A model generated the notes under the pieces. That model saw nothing but the letters and a program-made list of their open reading frames with translations. It was not told the DNA's origin and did no database searches. A DNA stretch of 64,000 nt from Microvirga flavescens (GTDB taxonomy: Bacteria > Pseudomonadota > Alphaproteobacteria > Rhizobiales > Beijerinckiaceae). The translations under genes and the position numbers were made by a program. Of the stretch, positions 42,805-51,860 are shown piece after piece; the stretch's first letter is position 1, and each line of letters starts with the position of its first letter. The DNA lies in contig NZ_QMKH01000001.1 of NCBI RefSeq assembly GCF_003290125.1, forward strand, positions 434,001-498,000, given 5' to 3'.

Positions 42805-43728
42805 CTACTTCGGCTGCACGTAGACGTTCACCTCGAGGTTGGTGTCTGACGAGGTCGTCAGGTCCGTCACGTATTCCTCGATGAAGGCATCCTTCGCCAC
42901 GATGTCCTTGGCGTCGAGATAGGCGGCGATGGTCTCGTAGGTGCCGTCGATCTCGTCATAGGCGTCCTTGTGCACGAAACGGAAAGCCTTGCCGTCCGGC
43001 GTCTTGCCGAACTTGATCTCCGGCGTCAGTTCCGTCTTGCCTTCAGGGACCTGCGCGATGGGCACCAGGGCGTCGAACTTGAAGCCCGCATCGTCCGTGT
43101 GAACGAAGACCGTCACCGGGCGGCCTGTCGGGGCAATGCCCGCCTTCTTCAACTCGTCCTCGATCTTCTGAAAAGCCTGCTTCAACGACGTGAAGCCGTC
43201 GTCCCAGGTGCTGGTGCCGGATAAGACCGCGGCGGGCTTCGCAGCAAGGGTGACTTCCTGCACATCCGTCGGATCGGCCGGGCCGGGGACCAGGGTTTCG
43301 CGGGCAGAGCCGGTCACGGGCGCCGGGGTTGCCGGGGCGGCCTGCGCCGGTTGGCTCGGCGCGGGAACGGGAGCGGCCGGCTGAGCCGGCGGAGGGCTCG
43401 CCACCGGCGCGGCAGGCTGAGCCGCCGCAGGCGCTTCGGGGGCCGAAGCGGCAGGAGCCGCTGTCGCGGGAGCAGGGGTCGCCGGCGGCGCTGTCTGCGC
43501 AGTCGCCGGGGCCGGTTGAGAGGCAGGCGCGGCTTGAGGCGCAGCCGCCTGCGGCTGGGTCGGCGCGGGAGCGGCGGAAGAGGACGGAGGCGTGCTGGGC
43601 TCCGCCGCAACAGGCGGGGGCACGGGCGTGCTCGCCACGGGCGGCGGCGTCTGCGCAAACCCCGCCACGGGACCAAGCCCGATGGCCAGCGCAAGCGAGA
43701 AACGGGAAAGGCAGGAAAAAAGCCGCAT
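42805..43728 (-). CDS. Secreted protein with Pro/Ala-rich linker and GyrI-like domain
   Basis: The 307-residue product from the ATG at 43728 has three parts: a signal peptide (MRLFSCLSRFSLALAIGLGP, cleavage after GFA), a linker of about 120 residues made almost only of Pro, Ala, Gln and Thr, and a C-terminal domain from about residue 150 (DVQEVTLAAKPAAVLSGTST ... FRFVHKDAYDEIDGTYETIA ... YVTDLTTSSDTNLEVNVYVQ). The last matches the GyrI-like/AraC effector-binding (SHV2) fold. In the periplasm it would bind small molecules or wall components on a long tether. The opposite strand is also open over the repetitive linker, an artefact of its composition. Confidence 0.82.
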   Translation of the reverse strand: MRLFSCLSRFSLALAIGLGPVAGFAQTPPPVASTPVPPPVAAEPSTPPSSSAAPAPTQPQAAAPQAAPASQPAPATAQTAPPATPAPATAAPAASAPEAPAAAQPAAPVASPPPAQPAAPVPAPSQPAQAAPATPAPVTGSARETLVPGPADPTDVQEVTLAAKPAAVLSGTSTWDDGFTSLKQAFQKIEDELKKAGIAPTGRPVTVFVHTDDAGFKFDALVPIAQVPEGKTELTPEIKFGKTPDGKAFRFVHKDAYDEIDGTYETIAAYLDAKDIVAKDAFIEEYVTDLTTSSDTNLEVNVYVQPK

Positions 43729-43943
43729 GATCAATCTACTTGCGCGAATCAACTCTGGTATCGGGCATCATCATAGAAGGTCTCTCGCAGGGTCGCGAGA
43801 TGCCCCAAGGTCGCCCTTTCATCACAGGCACACCCCGCAGCCCTACCCGCGCGAGAATGACGCAACAACATTGCTGAAAAATTGGGCAGAGATGCTGTCC
43901 TTTTGCGCTTGCCGGGGAAATGGGCACTCTCTATTTGTTGCAG
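43729..43943. other. Intergenic region upstream of the sRNA
   Basis: 215 bases without a gene; with the sRNA and its flank the gap to dapF is 375 bases. TTGCCG near 43911 and CTATTT near 43931, about 17 bases apart, form a plausible sigma-70 promoter for the sRNA that follows. Confidence 0.5.
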
Positions 43944-44038
43944 TGCGACACGGTGATTGGCGTCACCTGTCGTATGCCCTTCTTGGGCGTTTCCTCCCTA
44001 AACTCCGGGCCGCTGGAAACAGCGGCCTTTTTTCTTTT
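43944..44038 (+). ncRNA. Small RNA resembling the alphaproteobacterial suhB/MmgR (alpha-r8) family
   Basis: Three elements in order: a 5' hairpin GGTGATTGGCGTCACC (43952-43967); a small hairpin GCCCTTCTTGGGC (43976-43988) followed by the single-stranded core TTTCCTCCCTAAACTC; then a terminator, GGCCGCTGGAAACAGCGGCC plus TTTTTTCTTTT (44008-44038). The TTTCCTCCCT core between two hairpins with this layout is what I recall of the suhB/MmgR sRNA family of Rhizobiales, described in S. meliloti as controlling polyhydroxybutyrate accumulation. The core can pair with Shine-Dalgarno sequences. The 5' end is approximate. Confidence 0.75.
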
Positions 44039-44103
44039 CCGGGCGACCTTTCAAGGCCAATCCCCGACTCGCGCTTTGTCGCGCTTTGCGCCATATACGG
44101 CCC

Positions 44104-44988
44104 ATGAGCCACCTCGCGAACCATCGCTTTCTCAAGATGAACGGCCTCGGCAACGAGATCACCGTGCTGGACCTGCGCGGCACGCCGCTAACGGTCAGCC
44201 CAGCCGAGGCGCGGGCCATCGCCGCCGATCCACGCTCGCATTTCGACCAGCTGATGGTGCTGCACGATCCGCAAACCCCCGGCACGGACGCCTTTATGCG
44301 GATCTACAACACGGACGGCTCGGAATCCGGCGCCTGCGGCAACGGCACGCGCTGTGTCGCCTGGGCCATGACGGCAGATCCGGCGATGCGCGGCAGCGCG
44401 CGAGACAGCTTTACGCTCGAAACCAAGGCGGGGCTTTTGCCGGTGGAGCAGGTTTCGGACACGGTCTTCACCGTGGACATGGGCGCGCCGCGCCTTGCCT
44501 GGAACGAGATCCCCCTGCGCGATCCCTTCCCCGATACCACGGCCATCGATTTCAGCTTCACGGTGCCGGGCCTGCCCGCGCTGCAAAATCCGGCGGCGGT
44601 GAGCATGGGCAATCCGCACATCGTGTTCTGGGTGAAGGATGCGGGGGCCTATGATCTCGCCACCATCGGCCCGCAGCTCGAAACCCATCCGCAATTTCCC
44701 GAACGGGCGAACATCTCCCTCGCTCAGGTGGTCGACCCCGGCCATATCGTGCTGCGCGTGTGGGAGCGCGGCGCGGGCCTCACCCGCGCCTGCGGCTCGG
44801 CGGCCTGCGCGGTTGTCGTCGCCGCTGTCCGCAACGGCCTCACGAAGCGCAAGGCCACCATCTCGCTGCCGGGCGGGGATCTGACCATCGAATGGCGCGA
44901 GAGCGACGCGCATGTGCTGATGACGGGGCCGACCGAACTCGAGCATGAGGGCGCGTTCGAACCGTCGCTGTTTGCCGGGGCCGCGTGA
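44104..44988 (+). CDS. dapF: Diaminopimelate epimerase
   Basis: The 294-residue enzyme from the ATG at 44104 has the catalytic Cys pair: Cys78 in [14 protein letters not shown] and the second in [13 protein letters not shown] near residue 225. [10 protein letters not shown] is also typical. It converts LL- to meso-diaminopimelate for peptidoglycan and lysine. Its stop overlaps the start of mtaB (TGATG), so they are translationally coupled. Confidence 0.97.
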   Translation: MSHLANHRFLKMNGLGNEITVLDLRGTPLTVSPAEARAIAADPRSHFDQLMVLHDPQTPGTDAFMRIYNTDGSESGACGNGTRCVAWAMTADPAMRGSARDSFTLETKAGLLPVEQVSDTVFTVDMGAPRLAWNEIPLRDPFPDTTAIDFSFTVPGLPALQNPAAVSMGNPHIVFWVKDAGAYDLATIGPQLETHPQFPERANISLAQVVDPGHIVLRVWERGAGLTRACGSAACAVVVAAVRNGLTKRKATISLPGGDLTIEWRESDAHVLMTGPTELEHEGAFEPSLFAGAA

Positions 44989-46241
44989 TGGCCGTCGAGG
45001 TCGTCACCTTCGGCTGCCGTCTCAACATCGTCGAGTCGGAGACGATGCAGCGCCACGCGGAAGAAGCGGGGCTGAACGACCTCATCATCGTCAACACCTG
45101 CGCCGTCACGGCGGAAGCCGCGCGACAGGCGCGCCAGTCCATTCGCCGCATCGCGCGCGAAAAGCCGGAGGCGCGCATTGTCGTCACCGGCTGCGCCGCG
45201 CAAGTCGAGCCGCAGACCTTCGCCGCGATGCCGGAAGTGGCGCAGGTGATCGGCAACCACGAGAAGATGAAAGCCGAAAGCTGGCAAGCTTTCAGCGGTT
45301 TTGATGTCGGGGCATCCGAGAAGGTTCTCGTCAACGATATCATGGCGGTGAAGGAAACCGCCGTGCACCTCATCGATGGTCTGCGCGGGCACACGCGTTC
45401 TTTCGTGCAGGTGCAGAACGGCTGCGATCACCGCTGCACCTTCTGCATCATTCCCTATGGGCGCGGAAACTCACGCTCCGTGCCGATGGGCGCGGTGGTG
45501 GAACAGGTTCGGACGCTCATCGAGAACGGCTCGCGCGAGATCGTCCTCACCGGCGTCGACATCACGAGCTATGGCGCGGATCTTCCCGGTGCGCCGAAAC
45601 TCGGCTCTCTCATCAAGAGCCTTTTGCGCCACGTGCCGGATATCGAGCGCCTGCGCATTTCCTCGATCGATTCGGTGGAGGCGGATGATGACCTCTTGGA
45701 TGTCATCGCCAATGATCATCGCCTGATGCCGCATCTGCATCTCTCGCTGCAGGCGGGCGACGACATGATTTTGAAGCGCATGAAGCGCCGCCATTCCCGC
45801 GATGACGCCATCCGCTTCTGCGAGGACGTGCGCAAGCTGCGTCCGGACATGGTGTTCGGCGCGGACATCATCGCGGGCTTTCCAACCGAAACGGAAGAGA
45901 TGTTCGCCCGCTCCCTCGACATCGTCGCGGAATGCGGCCTGACGCATCTGCACGTCTTCCCCTTCTCGCCGCGCCCCGGCACCCCCGCCGCTCGCATGCC
46001 GCAGGTGCCGCGCGAGGTGGTGAAGGAGCGCGCGAAGTGCCTGCGCGAAAAAGGTGAAGAGGCTCTGCTGAAGCACCTTGATGGAGAGATCGGCGCGCGC
46101 CGCCGCGTCCTCACTGAGCGCGGCAATGTGGGTCGCACGGAAGGGTTCACGCTGGTGCGCTTTTCCGCGCCGGTCGAAGCGGGCGAGATCCACGACATCA
46201 CGGTCGCGGGGCACGACGGCCGGGATCTGGTGGCGGCGTGA
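44988..46241 (+). CDS. mtaB: tRNA t6A37 methylthiotransferase MtaB
   Basis: This 417-residue radical-SAM enzyme has N-terminal cluster Cys10, Cys38 and Cys69 (VVTFGCRLN, NTCAVT, VTGCAAQ). The radical-SAM CxxxCxxC is NGCDHRCTFCIIPYGRG (Cys146, 150, 153). A C-terminal TRAM-like domain (GRTEGFTLVRF) follows. It converts t6A to ms2t6A in tRNAs reading ANN codons. Starts by overlap with the dapF stop. Confidence 0.96.
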   Translation: MAVEVVTFGCRLNIVESETMQRHAEEAGLNDLIIVNTCAVTAEAARQARQSIRRIAREKPEARIVVTGCAAQVEPQTFAAMPEVAQVIGNHEKMKAESWQAFSGFDVGASEKVLVNDIMAVKETAVHLIDGLRGHTRSFVQVQNGCDHRCTFCIIPYGRGNSRSVPMGAVVEQVRTLIENGSREIVLTGVDITSYGADLPGAPKLGSLIKSLLRHVPDIERLRISSIDSVEADDDLLDVIANDHRLMPHLHLSLQAGDDMILKRMKRRHSRDDAIRFCEDVRKLRPDMVFGADIIAGFPTETEEMFARSLDIVAECGLTHLHVFPFSPRPGTPAARMPQVPREVVKERAKCLREKGEEALLKHLDGEIGARRRVLTERGNVGRTEGFTLVRFSAPVEAGEIHDITVAGHDGRDLVAA

Positions 46242-46264
46242 CCGGCGTACAGTGACATGCGAGC

Positions 46265-46537
46265 ATGAAAAAGCGGCTATCCGAACTGCGTAACCTCGGC
46301 CCCGTCACAGAGCGTCAGCTCCATGAGATCGGCATCCGGACGGAAGCCGACCTTCGCGCGATGGGCAGCATCGAAGCCTGGCATCGCCTGAAATTCGTTT
46401 TCGGGCGTCACATCAACTTCCTGGCCCTCCTCGCGCTCGAAGGGGCGCTCCTGGATTGCGACTGGCGGACCCTTCCCCCCGAGCGGAAGGCCGAGCTCGA
46501 CCGTTTCAGGAAGCAGAAGCGCGCCCTATCGACCTGA
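46265..46537 (+). CDS. TfoX/Sxy C-terminal-domain protein
   Basis: The 90-residue protein (LSELRNLGPVTERQLHEIGI ... ADLRAMGSIEAWHRLK) matches the TfoX C-terminal helix-hairpin-helix-like domain alone, without the N-terminal half of Sxy regulators. Stand-alone copies are common in alphaproteobacteria; function unknown, possibly nucleic acid binding. It follows mtaB by 23 bases and its tail overlaps the convergent pseudouridine synthase gene by 12 bases. Confidence 0.85.
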   Translation: MKKRLSELRNLGPVTERQLHEIGIRTEADLRAMGSIEAWHRLKFVFGRHINFLALLALEGALLDCDWRTLPPERKAELDRFRKQKRALST

Positions 46538-47251
46538 CGCGCCGGCGCTTTCGTCGGGGATGGTGGACGGGTCGGGATTCACGCCGCAGGCACGGATGCG
46601 CTCCTTCATGTGCTCCGGCACCGGAGCCGTGACCGTGATCGGCGGCTTTTTCGGGTAGAGCGGCACGGTGATCTCGCGGGCATGAAGATGCAGCCCCGGC
46701 CCGTGAAAGCGCGGCGCGGTGCCGTAGATCGGATCGCCCACGATGGGAAAACCGGACTCGGCGCAATGGACGCGCAGCTGGTGCGTACGGCCCGTGATGG
46801 GGCGCAGTTCGAGCAAGGTGAGACCGTCTGTCCGCCCCAGCACCCGCCATTTCGTCAGCGAGGGTTGGCCTTTCGGATCGACCTTCATCCACCAGCCGCG
46901 ATCCGGCGATTTGGGGGCGAGCGGAAGATCGATCTCGCCTGCGTCCGCTTCCGGCCCGCCCTCGACGACGGCCCAGTAGACCTTGTCGATCTCGTTGGTC
47001 TTGAACAGTTCGCCCAGACGCGCCAACGCCTTGGCGTGGCGGCCGAGCACGAGGCAGCCGGACGTGTCCTTGTCGAGCCGGTGCGCCGCTTCCGGGCGGC
47101 GCGGCAGGCCGAAGCGCAGGGCGTCCAGGTGATGGAACAGCGTCTCGCCGCCTTTCGGCCCCGGATGGACAGGCAAGCCGGCAGGCTTGTCGATCACGAG
47201 CATCAGGGCATCGCGATACAGGAGACGGGATACTATCTCTTCCGCATTCAT
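46526..47251 (-). CDS. RluA-family pseudouridine synthase
   Basis: The 241-residue product from the ATG at 47251 has the catalytic motif AAHRLDKDTSGCLVLGR with the active Asp. It also shows VIDKPAGLPVHPGPKGGETL near the start and ITGRTHQLRVHCAESGFPIV. There is no S4 RNA-binding domain, as in RluA/TruC-type enzymes, so the target (tRNA or 23S rRNA site) cannot be decided. The divergent neighbour is ftsY, 55 bases away. Confidence 0.92.
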   Translation of the reverse strand: MNAEEIVSRLLYRDALMLVIDKPAGLPVHPGPKGGETLFHHLDALRFGLPRRPEAAHRLDKDTSGCLVLGRHAKALARLGELFKTNEIDKVYWAVVEGGPEADAGEIDLPLAPKSPDRGWWMKVDPKGQPSLTKWRVLGRTDGLTLLELRPITGRTHQLRVHCAESGFPIVGDPIYGTAPRFHGPGLHLHAREITVPLYPKKPPITVTAPVPEHMKERIRACGVNPDPSTIPDESAGASGR

Positions 47252-47306
47252 GATGCCTCGGCTATCGAGGCTTCGCGAGCAATGCAAGAGGCGTGAAGAG
47301 GACCCC

Positions 47307-48491
47307 ATGGCCGAGACGAAACCCGACAAGCCCGGATTCCTGTCGCGTCTCTTCGGACGCCAGGAAGCGCCGCCGGAGGCTCCCGCCCCTGAAACCGCCG
47401 CGCCTGAGACGGAGCCGGTCTCCGATCCGCCCGTGACGGGCTTTGACGAACTGCCCTCCGTGGAGCATGTGCCGCCGGAATTGGCGGGCGCGGATCTTCA
47501 GCCCACCGACCCCGCGCAGACCGGGGCCGTCGCCCTTCGCGAGATCGAACCGGAAGGCGAGCGCCTGAGCTGGTGGCAGCGCCTGCGCCAGGGCATGCGC
47601 CGCACCTCGTCCTCGCTCTCCGACAGCGTCACGAGCCTGTTCACCAAGCGCAAGCTCGATGCGGGCACGCTCGAAGAACTCGAGGATGCGCTCGTTCAGG
47701 CGGATCTCGGCGTCGATACGGCGATCCGCATCACCGAGGCCATCGCCAAGGGGCGCTACGACAAGGAAATCGCGCCCGAAGAGGTGAAGGCCATTCTGGC
47801 GAGCGAGGTGGAAAAGACCCTCGCGCCGGTCGCAATGCCCCTCGTCATCGACCGCGCGAAAAAACCCTTCGTCATCCTGATGGTCGGCGTGAACGGCGCA
47901 GGCAAAACCACGACCATCGGCAAGCTCTCCCAGAAATTCCGCGACCAGGGCCTGTCCGTCATGCTGGCGGCGGGCGACACCTTCCGCGCGGCGGCCATCG
48001 AGCAGCTGAAGGTGTGGGGCGAGCGCGTCGGCGCGCCCGTCCTTTCCCGCGAGCAGGGCGCGGACGCGGCGGGCCTTGCCTACGATGCGCTGCAGGAAGC
48101 AAAGGCCAACGGCTCCGACGTTCTTCTCATCGACACCGCCGGACGCCTGCAGAACAAGGCCGGCCTGATGGCCGAACTTGAAAAGATCATCCGCGTCATC
48201 AAGAAATTCGACGAGAGCGCGCCGCATGCGACGCTCCTCGTTCTCGACGCCACGGTGGGGCAGAACGCGCTGAGCCAGGTCGAAATCTTCGGCAAGGCGG
48301 CGGGCGTCTCGGGCCTTGTGATGACGAAGCTCGACGGCACGGCACGGGGCGGCATTCTGGTGGCGCTTGCCGCCAAGTTCGGCCTGCCCGTCCATTTCAT
48401 CGGCGTCGGCGAAGGCGTCGCGGATCTCGAACCCTTCGAGGCCGGGGATTTCGCCCGCGCCATCGCGGGTCTAGAGTCTGATCGTGTTTGA
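47307..48491 (+). CDS. ftsY: Signal recognition particle receptor FtsY
   Basis: The 394-residue protein has an acidic, Pro/Glu-rich A domain (residues 1-85), an N domain (LSWWQRLRQGMRRTSSSLSD), and a G domain with GVNGAGKTTTIGKL, DTAGR, TKLDGTARGG and GVGEGVADLEPFEA. It docks the SRP-ribosome complex at the membrane with Ffh (38945). The last six residues LESDRV and the TGA stop lie inside a dispersed repeat; the family usually ends soon after the FEAGDFARAI motif. The ATG at 47307 has GAAGAGG upstream. Confidence 0.97.
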   Translation: MAETKPDKPGFLSRLFGRQEAPPEAPAPETAAPETEPVSDPPVTGFDELPSVEHVPPELAGADLQPTDPAQTGAVALREIEPEGERLSWWQRLRQGMRRTSSSLSDSVTSLFTKRKLDAGTLEELEDALVQADLGVDTAIRITEAIAKGRYDKEIAPEEVKAILASEVEKTLAPVAMPLVIDRAKKPFVILMVGVNGAGKTTTIGKLSQKFRDQGLSVMLAAGDTFRAAAIEQLKVWGERVGAPVLSREQGADAAGLAYDALQEAKANGSDVLLIDTAGRLQNKAGLMAELEKIIRVIKKFDESAPHATLLVLDATVGQNALSQVEIFGKAAGVSGLVMTKLDGTARGGILVALAAKFGLPVHFIGVGEGVADLEPFEAGDFARAIAGLESDRV

Positions 48492-48578
48492 TTGAAACAC
48501 GATCAGACTCTAGATTCCTTTATTGCCGCATGATCCGGGCGAACAACCGGTATCCACTTGTTCTGATCATGCTCTAGA
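48471..48578 (-). repeat. Dispersed composite repeat A+B, copy 5, inverted, overlapping the ftsY 3' end
   Basis: Part B is a perfect 19-bp inverted repeat (CTAGAGTCTGATCGTGTTT, its complement at 48495-48513, loop GATTG). Part A follows in reverse: CCTTTATTGCCGCATGATCC ... TTGTTCTGATCATGCTCTA. The first bases of part B code for the C-terminus of FtsY. Confidence 0.88.
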
Positions 48579-48634
48579 GTGAGCGGATCCGTTCGCACCA
48601 TGCTCCAGACATATTCTGCTTGAACAAGGCTGAC

Positions 48635-49234
48635 ATGACCGACCAAAAGCGCCTTCCCCCGCTGCTCAAGCTTGTCCTGGAACTGGGACCGCTGGTGCTG
48701 TTCTTCTTTGCCAACGCTTATGCTGACCGCTTCGGCTATGGGCACGACCAGCGCATCTATGTGGCAACCGCCCTGTTCATCGCGGCAACGCTCGTTGCAC
48801 TCGCGATCAACTACACGCTGGTGCGCAAATTGCCGATCATGCCGCTGATTTCCGGCGTGGTCGTCGTGGTGTTCGGCGGCCTGACGCTGTTTTTGCAGAA
48901 CGACGTGTTCATCAAGCTCAAGCCCACCATCGTGAACGGGCTGTTCGGCGTGATCCTTCTCGGCGGTCTTTATTTCCGCAAGCCGCTCCTCGAAATCGTT
49001 CTCGACAGCGTGTTCGAACTGACGGAGGAAGGCTGGCGCAAGCTTACCCTCCGCTGGGGGCTGTTCTTCCTTGTCCTCGCCGCTCTCAATGAAATTGTCT
49101 GGCGCACGCAGACCACGGATTTCTGGGTCAGCTTCAAGGTCTTCGGCATCATGCCGCTGACCCTCGCCTTCGCGCTCTCGCAGACGCCGCTTCTCTTGAA
49201 GCACGATGCGAGCAAGAAGGCTGAGGAAGCCTAA
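48635..49234 (+). CDS. yciB: Inner membrane septation protein A family (YciB/IspZ)
   Basis: The 199-residue product from the ATG at 48635 has five or six membrane helices. Family motifs: [40 protein letters not shown] and [20 protein letters not shown]. YciB takes part in cell envelope and septation functions in enterobacteria. The ftsY-yciB order is common in Hyphomicrobiales; here a repeat separates the two. The stop overlaps the convergent cyclase gene by 4 bases. Confidence 0.93.
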   Translation: MTDQKRLPPLLKLVLELGPLVLFFFANAYADRFGYGHDQRIYVATALFIAATLVALAINYTLVRKLPIMPLISGVVVVVFGGLTLFLQNDVFIKLKPTIVNGLFGVILLGGLYFRKPLLEIVLDSVFELTEEGWRKLTLRWGLFFLVLAALNEIVWRTQTTDFWVSFKVFGIMPLTLAFALSQTPLLLKHDASKKAEEA

Positions 49235-50574
49235 GCGAAAGCAAAGAGCCGCACCGGCCTCGTCACGCCCGCTAACGAGGGGGCTTCAATTTCGAACCAT
49301 CCTTCCGTTTCACCGGACGCATCGAGCGTCTCCTTGGAGGCGAGAAGCGGGTAGCCCGTGGTTTTCGTCGCCTGCTCGATGCGCGCAGCGATGTTCACCG
49401 CTTCTCCCAGCACCGTGAATTCAAGGCGATCCTCATCGCCGACGACGCCGCAGAAAACCTCGCCCGTATGCACGCCGATGCCGATCCGCACGGGCGGATC
49501 GAAACCGCGCTTCTCATTCCAGCGTGCAACGAGCCGCAAGAGAAGATGTGCGCAGGACAAGGCGCGCGCGGCATCGCTCGGCGAGCCGCTCGGCACGCCG
49601 AAGAGGACCAGCGCGCCATCGCCGATGAACTTGTCGATCACGCCGCCGCTTTGCGTCACGGCCCGCGTGACACGCCGCCGGAAGGCGGACATGAACACCG
49701 CCAGCCGCGCCGGATCCATCCCCTCCCCGATCTGCGAGGAAGCGCGAATATCCACGAAGAGCATTGTCACGGTGATGCGGCGGCCCTCGCGGAGCCCCTC
49801 GAATTCCCGCTCAGTGAGGATCGGCGCGAGCTCACTCGGCAGATAACGGGTCAGGTTGAGTCGCAGCGTAGTCTCGCGCACCGCACGCTCGAGCAGAAAC
49901 CGGCCCTGACGCGCCACCAGAAACAACACCAGACCGAAGGCGAAAATCATCATGAGGCGAACGCCGTTGGCCTGGGCGGAGAATTGCTCCGACAATTCGC
50001 CGAGATCCGCGATCCGCTCACTGGGCGTCAGATATGTGCCCGAAAAGACGAGCAACGCGATGCCGACCACATAAAGCCCCGCCACATAGGCCTGAAGGCG
50101 CGGGTGATAGTGGATCGCCGTCGCCGCAAGGGCGATGGGGACGGCCCAGGCGATGGGAAAGGTCGTGAAATGCGCGCCGGAGACACCGGTGCTCCACAGG
50201 CTGTAGGTCAAATTCCCGAGAATGAGACAGGCATCCACCGTGGCCGCAAGGGTGGGGAGCCAGGAAATCGCGATGCGCCGGTTCGCCAACCACGCACTGA
50301 CGAGACCGGCGCTGCCGAACAGAACGAGCGTCGCCTCCGCCACATGAATCTGCCGCAGGGCGAGCTGGCCGATCTGGCCGAGGCTGGTTTCCGCAAGCAA
50401 CACCGAGAGAAGGAGGAGCCCGGCGACAACGGCGCGAACGAACCCGGCCCGGCGCAAAGCCGCAACGTCCGCCTCACGGATCAGGCGCTCCGTCGCATCG
50501 TCGAGCCGCTGCGCCACGCGCCGGTTCTCGAAAGGACGGCGACGCAGGAATGGGAGACGGACTTGCAATGCCAC
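49231..50574 (-). CDS. Class III adenylate/guanylate cyclase with integral membrane sensor
   Basis: The 447-residue product is read from the GTG at 50574 (AGGGGG upstream). An N-terminal region with about six helices (residues 45-225) resembles MASE-type membrane sensors. A linker follows, then a class III catalytic domain from about 255: metal Asp in [12 protein letters not shown] and [13 protein letters not shown], and the transition-state Asn and Arg in [12 protein letters not shown]. All catalytic positions appear intact, so activity is expected, most likely cAMP. The ligand is unknown. Confidence 0.9.
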   Translation of the reverse strand: MALQVRLPFLRRRPFENRRVAQRLDDATERLIREADVAALRRAGFVRAVVAGLLLLSVLLAETSLGQIGQLALRQIHVAEATLVLFGSAGLVSAWLANRRIAISWLPTLAATVDACLILGNLTYSLWSTGVSGAHFTTFPIAWAVPIALAATAIHYHPRLQAYVAGLYVVGIALLVFSGTYLTPSERIADLGELSEQFSAQANGVRLMMIFAFGLVLFLVARQGRFLLERAVRETTLRLNLTRYLPSELAPILTEREFEGLREGRRITVTMLFVDIRASSQIGEGMDPARLAVFMSAFRRRVTRAVTQSGGVIDKFIGDGALVLFGVPSGSPSDAARALSCAHLLLRLVARWNEKRGFDPPVRIGIGVHTGEVFCGVVGDEDRLEFTVLGEAVNIAARIEQATKTTGYPLLASKETLDASGETEGWFEIEAPSLAGVTRPVRLFAFA

Positions 50575-50675
50575 CAACGACCCCCTGCCGGAAACATGAT
50601 AGTGGAGGCGGCGACGGACGAATCAAGCTCTCTCAGACGAGCGGCCTTCCCGCGCACACCGGACGCTTCAGGACA

Positions 50676-51149
50676 ATGACCAACGCCACTTCCATCGAAA
50701 TCCTCGTCGATGCCGATGCCTGCCCCGTGAAGGCGGAGGTCTACCGCGTGGCGGAGCGTTACCGGTTGAAGGTTTTTGTCGTCGCCAACAGCTTCATCAA
50801 CGTGCCGCGCGATCCCTTCATCGAGCGCGTGATGGTGAGCGACGGATTCGATGCGGCGGATAACTGGATCGCGGAGCGCGCCCGCCAGGGCAGCATCGTC
50901 ATCACCGCCGACATTCCGCTCGCCGACCGCAGCCTGAAAGCCGGAGCCGAGGTCATTGGCCCGACAGGCAGGCCCTTCACGAATGCCTCCATCGGCATGG
51001 CGCTCGCCACCCGCGCCCTGATGGAAGATTTGCGCGCGATGGGGGAAATGGGCGGCGGCCCGAAGCCGTTTTCGCAGAAAGACCGTTCGGCGTTTCTCTC
51101 GGCGCTCGATCTGGCGGTCGTCAAGCTCCGCCGCGCTGGATTTGGCTGA
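50676..51149 (+). CDS. YaiI/YqxD family protein (UPF0178)
   Basis: The 157-residue protein shows the UPF0178 signatures [31 protein letters not shown] and [20 protein letters not shown]. The Asp-rich N-terminal motif suggests a PIN-like nuclease fold; activity is unproven. Start at 50676. Its end overlaps ccmG by 29 bases, tail to tail, an unusually long overlap for this window. Confidence 0.92.
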   Translation: MTNATSIEILVDADACPVKAEVYRVAERYRLKVFVVANSFINVPRDPFIERVMVSDGFDAADNWIAERARQGSIVITADIPLADRSLKAGAEVIGPTGRPFTNASIGMALATRALMEDLRAMGEMGGGPKPFSQKDRSAFLSALDLAVVKLRRAGFG

Positions 51150-51708
51150 GCTTCTCTTTGAATCCGACCAGCGCTTCCGGCGTCAGGGGGCCGATATGCT
51201 TGTGGCGGATGGTGCCGTCCGGGCCGACGATGAAGGTTTCCGGCACGCCGTAGACGCCCCATTCGATGGCGGCGCGCCCGTTGGAGTCGACGCCGACGGC
51301 GGCATAAGGATTGCCGAGCGCCCCGAGGAAGCGGCGGGCGTTCTCGGTGTTGTCCTTCATGTTGATGCCGACCATGCGGATCGAGGGGTCCTTGGCGAGA
51401 TCGACCAGAAGCGGGTGCTCCTGGCGGCAGGGCGCGCACCAGGACGCGAAGATGTTCACCACCGTGACCTTGCCCTTGAGATCCTCGTTCGAGAAGCCGG
51501 GCACCGGCTGGCCGTTGGCAAGTAGCCCTTCGAGCCGCGCGAGCTTGAAGGCGGGCGCGGGCTTGCCGATGAGCGCGGAAGGCACCTGCGAGGGGTCCGT
51601 GCCCTTGCCGAGCTGCAGCATGAACAGGCCGGCGAGGCCCGCGAAAATCAGGATGGGCAGGAGAAACAGGAGGCGAAGGCGCGGACGCGCGGGCGCGGCC
51701 TCAACCAT
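51121..51708 (-). CDS. ccmG: Cytochrome c biogenesis thiol:disulfide oxidoreductase CcmG (DsbE)
   Basis: The 195-residue protein has one N-terminal membrane anchor ([20 protein letters not shown]) and a periplasmic thioredoxin domain with [18 protein letters not shown] and the cis-Pro [12 protein letters not shown]. It keeps apocytochrome c Cys residues reduced for haem attachment. It overlaps ccmD by 8 bases; the order ccmC-ccmD-ccmG is standard. Confidence 0.95.
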   Translation of the reverse strand: MVEAAPARPRLRLLFLLPILIFAGLAGLFMLQLGKGTDPSQVPSALIGKPAPAFKLARLEGLLANGQPVPGFSNEDLKGKVTVVNIFASWCAPCRQEHPLLVDLAKDPSIRMVGINMKDNTENARRFLGALGNPYAAVGVDSNGRAAIEWGVYGVPETFIVGPDGTIRHKHIGPLTPEALVGFKEKLSQIQRGGA

Positions 51709-51859
51709 GACGGGATCTCCGCCCCGCGCCGCGTGCTTCAAGTTCCGCCAGCGCCCGCTTTTGCGTGCGATGGTCGAGCACCGCGCGGGCGACCAGCCCC
51801 GCCACAATCACGGTCGTGACCGCGTAGGCGGCAGCGATGAAGAAGGTATGCGTTGCCAT
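51701..51859 (-). CDS. ccmD: Haem exporter protein CcmD
   Basis: This 52-residue protein has one membrane helix (FFIAAAYAVTTVIVAGLVAR) followed by a basic tail (DHRTQKRALAELEARG), the classic CcmD layout. CcmD helps release holo-CcmE from the CcmABC transporter. It sits between ccmC, one base away, and ccmG, which it overlaps by 8 bases. Too small for many gene finders but clear from context. Confidence 0.93.
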   Translation of the reverse strand: MATHTFFIAAAYAVTTVIVAGLVARAVLDHRTQKRALAELEARGAGRRSRHG

Positions 51860-51860
51860 G

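Noticed and set aside
43351-43776. Arg/Gly-rich open frame opposite the Pro/Ala linker
   Set aside because: A composition artefact of the low-complexity linker; the sense strand has a signal peptide and a recognised domain.
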